Shown piece by piece: positions 60,865-64,000 of a stretch of 64,000 nucleotides of DNA (positions within the stretch are counted from its first letter, which is position 1; every line of letters starts with the position of its first letter). Location of the stretch: contig CANTFK010000228.1 in the NCBI GenBank assembly GCA_947646735.1, forward strand, positions 248,001-312,000, read 5' to 3'. The position numbers and the translations under genes were made by a program. The stretch is from Peronospora farinosa (Eukaryota; Oomycota; Peronosporomycetes; Peronosporales; Peronosporaceae). The notes under the pieces were generated by a model. The model ran no database searches and was not told where the DNA came from. It saw only the letters and a program-made list of their open reading frames with translations.

Positions 60865-61998
60865 TCACAAAGCCTTTGTACGTGGTGTTAGTTGAAACTT
60901 CATCTCCCGTTCGAAGGCCGCTTGTTTCATACTGCACTTGGCACTGAAATGACCAAGTTTTTTACAATAGCGACATGGCTGTACACAGTCTTTTGAATGG
61001 TGGTCATCTTTCTTGCAGTTGTAGCATCGACGATGACGTCTCTTTTGCATCGTGATCGGATGCTGATCATCACCCACTTGAATCGCTTTCGACCGTGTTT
61101 CCCACGCTTGCAGCTTGTTCTCAAGCCGCCGCTTCTTGCCCTTCTCCTTTTGACTGTACATCACACGACGACGCTCCTTCTCGTCTGCATCCATAGGTGG
61201 TTTTTTCTCCGGGTCTGCTTCATTTTCAAAGTGCTCGACAATACGAGAAAACTGCAGCTTAAAAAAGAAGAGCAAGTCCGACAACTGCGTCGTTTCCGAG
61301 CCCTTTGGCAATGTGATTGCTGCCTTCTCCGCAGCAGCAGTATATTCTTCCAACATCAACTGGATAGCTGTATATCAAACAGCATTAACTTCTCTATAAA
61401 CTATTCCATTTCAACATCTTATTGCCACGTTACCTTCAATTGTAGAGACACAACCAGCTCCAGCTTTATGATAGCGCCAGAAATTGCTCTCTTTGGGTGG
61501 ATGAGCAAGCTTCACATGACGCAAATTGGCGAGTGTAGGGTCTTTTATGATCACTGACGCTTTTTGCCACGGACAGTCAATGAAGATCAGCGTACGAAGG
61601 TCTTGGAGCTCGTTACTGATGATCTCGTCCATTGTCTCGGCCTCAAAAGATGGATATACTACCACAGCGTTATTACGTGTATATTTTATCAAAGTGGTGC
61701 TATCATTTACTAACGGATAAGGAATAATCTCCACGTCCTGCGGAGCCAAGACCTTGGCATGTGGTGCCGTACTCTTCTTAATCTTGTCCTGAAACCATAT
61801 ATCGATACGTAGTGGTAACTTCAGTGATGGTACCGTCACGCTCTTTGGTACACCAAGTGGAATGTTGCACTTGGGACAATAGAATTTGTAGCTGCGGTGA
61901 CAGGATGTACAGGGCAGACGCTGCCACGCCTGCTCGGCACTCATGATATTAAGGTCAATTGGTGGAGCTTGGAGGAATCTATTTTTCATATTAGCCAA
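60865..61998 (-). CDS. DTWD1: DTWD1-like tRNA aminocarboxypropyltransferase with zinc knuckles
   Basis: Family enzymes add the acp group from S-adenosylmethionine to uridine 20 of tRNA. Two exons (61434-61998, 60865-61367) give 355 residues. The N-terminal Cys cluster CTSCHRSYKFYCPKCNIPLG is as in DTWD1. The DTW domain has IDIWFQDKIKKSTAPHAKVL, TLIFIDCPWQKA at the DTW position (Asp-Cys-Pro-Trp instead of Asp-x-Thr-Trp), FWRYHKAGAGCVSTIEAIQL, and LLFFFKLQFSRIVEHF. Unusually, the C-terminus adds a basic stretch and two CCHC zinc knuckles (CYNCKKDDHHSKDC and CRYCKKLGHFSAKC), likely for RNA binding. The 5' end is 163 bp from the divergent cytochrome b5 reductase, across a repeated CCAAT-box array. 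Confidence 0.85.
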
Positions 61999-62071
61999 TC
62001 CAAACTTATTATAGTTTTATTTCAATTTAGCCAATCCAAACTTATTATAGTTTTATTTCAATTTAGCCAAT
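61991..62071. promoter_or_regulatory. 36-bp tandem repeat carrying CCAAT boxes
   Basis: Two exact 36-bp units (61991-62026, 62027-62062) are followed by the first nine bases of a third. Each begins ttagccaat, giving three evenly spaced CCAAT boxes between two divergent genes. The first unit overlaps the extreme 5' coding end of the DTWD1-like gene. Confidence 0.9.
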
Positions 62072-62160
62072 GAAACATTACAGTACTTCCCCTCTCGAAC
62101 TCGTTCAATCAAACGAACGTTTGTTTAGATTTCAGCGGTCTCTACAATTCGACTTTCAAC

Positions 62161-63066
62161 ATGTGGTCTACGATGATCCTGCGCTTCCCACTTGCACAGA
62201 CCAAGTTCCTATCGCGTGGTGCTCTTGTAACTGCAGGTTTAGCAGCCTTTGCATCTTTTTCTAGCTCTTCATTTGTACAATGTGAGGAAACTCCTCAGTC
62301 AAAAGTTGCACTGAGTCCCAAGGAATTTCGTTCTTTTACGGTACGAAAAGTGGAAATTGTGAACCACAATACTAAACGCGTGACGTTTGACCTGCCAACG
62401 CCTACTCATGAGATGGGTCTTACTACACCGAGCTGCCTTATGGCACGTGCTAAAGTGGATGGGAAGACAGTGGTGCGTCCTTATACGCCCACGAATGTAA
62501 ACGAGGAAAAGGGCTTTTTGGAACTTGTGGTCAAGGGATATCCACATGGAAAACTAAGTAAGCACATTGTGGAACTCAAGGAGGGAGACTCTCTAGATAT
62601 GAAGGGTCCTTTCCTTAAGTTCAACTATTATCCTAACAGGTACAAGAGCATCGGTATGATCGCTGGCGGCACCGGCATCACTCCGATGCTGCAGCTTATC
62701 AAGACCATTTGTCGTAACCCAGAAGACCACACAGAGATTACTTTGCTGTACTGCAGTGTGTCAGAAAAAGATATTATCCTACGTGAAGAAGTGGAAGCCA
62801 TGATGTACCTGTACCCGCAGATTTCAGTGATTCATGTGCTGAGCAATCCGTCTGATGAATGGCAGGGTCTGACGGGTTTTGTGTCCAAGGAGATGGTCGA
62901 AAAGTACATGCCCGAACCATCGGACGATAACCTTGTGTGCGTCTGCGGCCCTCCGCCAATGATGTACCACGTCTCGGGCGACAAGGCTAAGGACAGGTCT
63001 CAAGGCGAGCTCCAGGGCTTGCTCAAGGAGTTGAACTACACTTCGACACAAGTGTTTAAATTCTGA
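62161..63066 (+). CDS. CYB5R: NADH-cytochrome b5 reductase
   Basis: FAD enzyme passing electrons from NADH to cytochrome b5. 301 residues, intronless. The N-terminus MWSTMILRFPLAQTKFLSRG is a mitochondrial-type presequence followed by a hydrophobic stretch (ALVTAGLAAFASFSS), like the outer-membrane or intermembrane-space Mcr1 form. The FAD-binding motif is RPYTPTN, with the flavin-phosphate region GYPHGKLSKHI. The NADH-binding motifs are GMIAGGTGITPMLQLI and VCVCGPPPMMYHVSG, and the C-terminus ends QVFKF, the usual end of the family. An in-frame second Met (residue 5) is an alternative start. Confidence 0.93.
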   Translation: MWSTMILRFPLAQTKFLSRGALVTAGLAAFASFSSSSFVQCEETPQSKVALSPKEFRSFTVRKVEIVNHNTKRVTFDLPTPTHEMGLTTPSCLMARAKVDGKTVVRPYTPTNVNEEKGFLELVVKGYPHGKLSKHIVELKEGDSLDMKGPFLKFNYYPNRYKSIGMIAGGTGITPMLQLIKTICRNPEDHTEITLLYCSVSEKDIILREEVEAMMYLYPQISVIHVLSNPSDEWQGLTGFVSKEMVEKYMPEPSDDNLVCVCGPPPMMYHVSGDKAKDRSQGELQGLLKELNYTSTQVFKF

Positions 63067-63183
63067 GCCAAAGCAGGTCATGCAAGTCTCGCTCTCGTTA
63101 GGTCTAGCGTGCTTGTAGCAAGGATTAAGCTCAAGGGTGTTTGGCTTTTCTCATATTTGGCGGACTACAGCCGCCAGCGTGTT
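63067..63183. other. Spacer between convergent genes
   Basis: Shared 3' flank of the b5 reductase and XPF genes. No structure is recognised. Confidence 0.35.
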
Positions 63184-64000
63184 CTATTGCGTGCTGTTAA
63201 AAAAGCTGTGTAGTTTTTTGCCGTTGACTTTACCCAGAAGCTTCGTCAGTTCATCTAGCGACTGACTGCTGAGGTCAGCGAGATTCTTGACTTTCGCTAA
63301 CACCGTACGGTAGTTGTGTTCGTTGATGCCAGGTAACTTCTTCAGCACATCGATTGAGCTGGTGTTGTAGTAGTTCGATGCCAATCCTCCCTCAGCACTA
63401 CTTCCTTGAGCAGCACCGTCTACTAGCAAACCGTTGCCAAGTGCAGCCGCAGCATTCATGTCTGGCTCATCTTGATACTTCTTGACAATCTTGAAAAGAT
63501 CCACCGTGGCGTGTGGCGAGCGAGACCAAAGGATCCGCAATGACGGGAAGTGAAGAATCAGCAGTGTAAGCTTGGAGACGATGTTGGTGGCATTTATTTC
63601 GGGACTAAGCTCTGACACGTCCTGCAGCGAGAATGCCTTGCCGTGAGTGAATTCAATCAATAGCACGGGTGTTTTGTAAAAGCGCCGCATGCTTTCCGCC
63701 TGGTTAAACAATCGCCCGGAATTTAACGAGCCAAAGAGATCGCTTATGCTCTTGCGCTCCACGCAAATCTCAGGCGACAAGACGTAGTCGCCAATTTCTA
63801 GCGTCATGGGAAGTACAAACAACCCATCCTTGTGGAGCATGGACGGTAATGCACTCCGGAACTCGCGAACATCAACGACAACTTTAACGCTGGCGCGATG
63901 AGATTTGGCCCGACCGCCCGTTCGTGTGTCCATACTGTATTCCACAGTCTGTTGTCGTAGCTTCATGTGGAGCGGAAGATCGTACACATTTGCTGGCATC
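63184..64000 (-). CDS. ERCC4: XPF/ERCC4 DNA repair endonuclease, C-terminal part
   Basis: Catalytic subunit of the XPF-ERCC1 structure-specific nuclease of nucleotide-excision and cross-link repair. The last 272 codons are in the window and the frame remains open at base 64000, so the helicase-like N-terminus lies outside. The ERCC4 nuclease domain shows VVVDVREFRSALPSMLH, LEIGDYVLSPEICVERKSIS (the V/IERKxxxD motif, ending DLFGSL), RLFNQAESMRRFYKTPVLLI and RILWSRSPHATVDLF. The tandem helix-hairpin-helix region that pairs with ERCC1 follows (VLKKLPGINEHNYRTVLAKV, LTKLLGKVNGKKLHSF). All catalytic residues visible here are intact. Confidence 0.95.
   Translation of the reverse strand, partial: MPANVYDLPLHMKLRQQTVEYSMDTRTGGRAKSHRASVKVVVDVREFRSALPSMLHKDGLFVLPMTLEIGDYVLSPEICVERKSISDLFGSLNSGRLFNQAESMRRFYKTPVLLIEFTHGKAFSLQDVSELSPEINATNIVSKLTLLILHFPSLRILWSRSPHATVDLFKIVKKYQDEPDMNAAAALGNGLLVDGAAQGSSAEGGLASNYYNTSSIDVLKKLPGINEHNYRTVLAKVKNLADLSSQSLDELTKLLGKVNGKKLHSFFNSTQ

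Overview
The window looks like nuclear DNA of an oomycete, most likely a Peronosporales species such as a downy mildew or Phytophthora relative. Genes are dense on both strands and carry few, short (about 45-120 bp) GT-AG introns. The proteins are eukaryotic housekeeping families with oomycete traits, including a CCT-motif protein, a bZIP factor with an altered basic region and a Spinster-type MFS carrier. Ty1/copia and Ty3/gypsy debris lies between genes. Species cannot be fixed from sequence alone. Exon limits below come from reading splice sites by eye and checking that the reading frame is kept across every junction.

Layout. 1-2358 holds EXO1 (minus, 3' end outside the window). 2359-5074 is a gene-poor stretch with a decayed methionine aminopeptidase fragment, hairpin-forming repeats and unrecognised ORF debris. 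5075-24496 is a compact gene block: an unknown nuclear-type protein, biotin protein ligase, mitochondrial ribosomal protein uL1, a small secreted acidic protein, a ZRANB2-like RNA-binding protein, a bZIP factor, DPH1, an ERK-type MAP kinase, proteasome ATPase RPT2, a PH-domain protein, a DGCR8/Pasha-like WW plus dsRBD protein and an HMMR-like coiled-coil protein. 24409-30937 is a 5.7 kb copia element with two LTRs, flanked by a 405-bp direct duplication of the HMMR-like gene's 5' end. 31196-44375 carries a long CATA microsatellite, a CCT protein, PIG-T, an MFS transporter, TRIP4, three unrecognised proteins, METAP1 and a SMARCD/BAF60 SWIB protein. 44256-48757 is rearranged: it has a segmental duplication of the SMARCD 5' region, a RING gene, a Kelch gene cut off by an insertion, and gypsy gag, LTR and integrase remnants between inverted arms. 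48862-64000 returns to intact genes: a tetraspanin, NOC3, a single-exon TOR kinase, a DTWD1-like protein with zinc knuckles, cytochrome b5 reductase and the C-terminal part of XPF/ERCC4.

There is no operon logic. Neighbours are mostly divergent or convergent pairs sharing short promoters or 3' ends (uL1m and the secreted protein are 111 bp apart; DPH1 and the MAPK converge within 170 bp). EXO1 and XPF at the two edges are both DNA-repair nucleases, but are too far apart to imply linkage. The observations most worth following are the DGCR8-like protein, the copia insertion with its unusually long flanking duplication and half-tRNA-type primer site, the Gag remnant between inverted arms, and the bZIP with isoleucine in place of the invariant asparagine.
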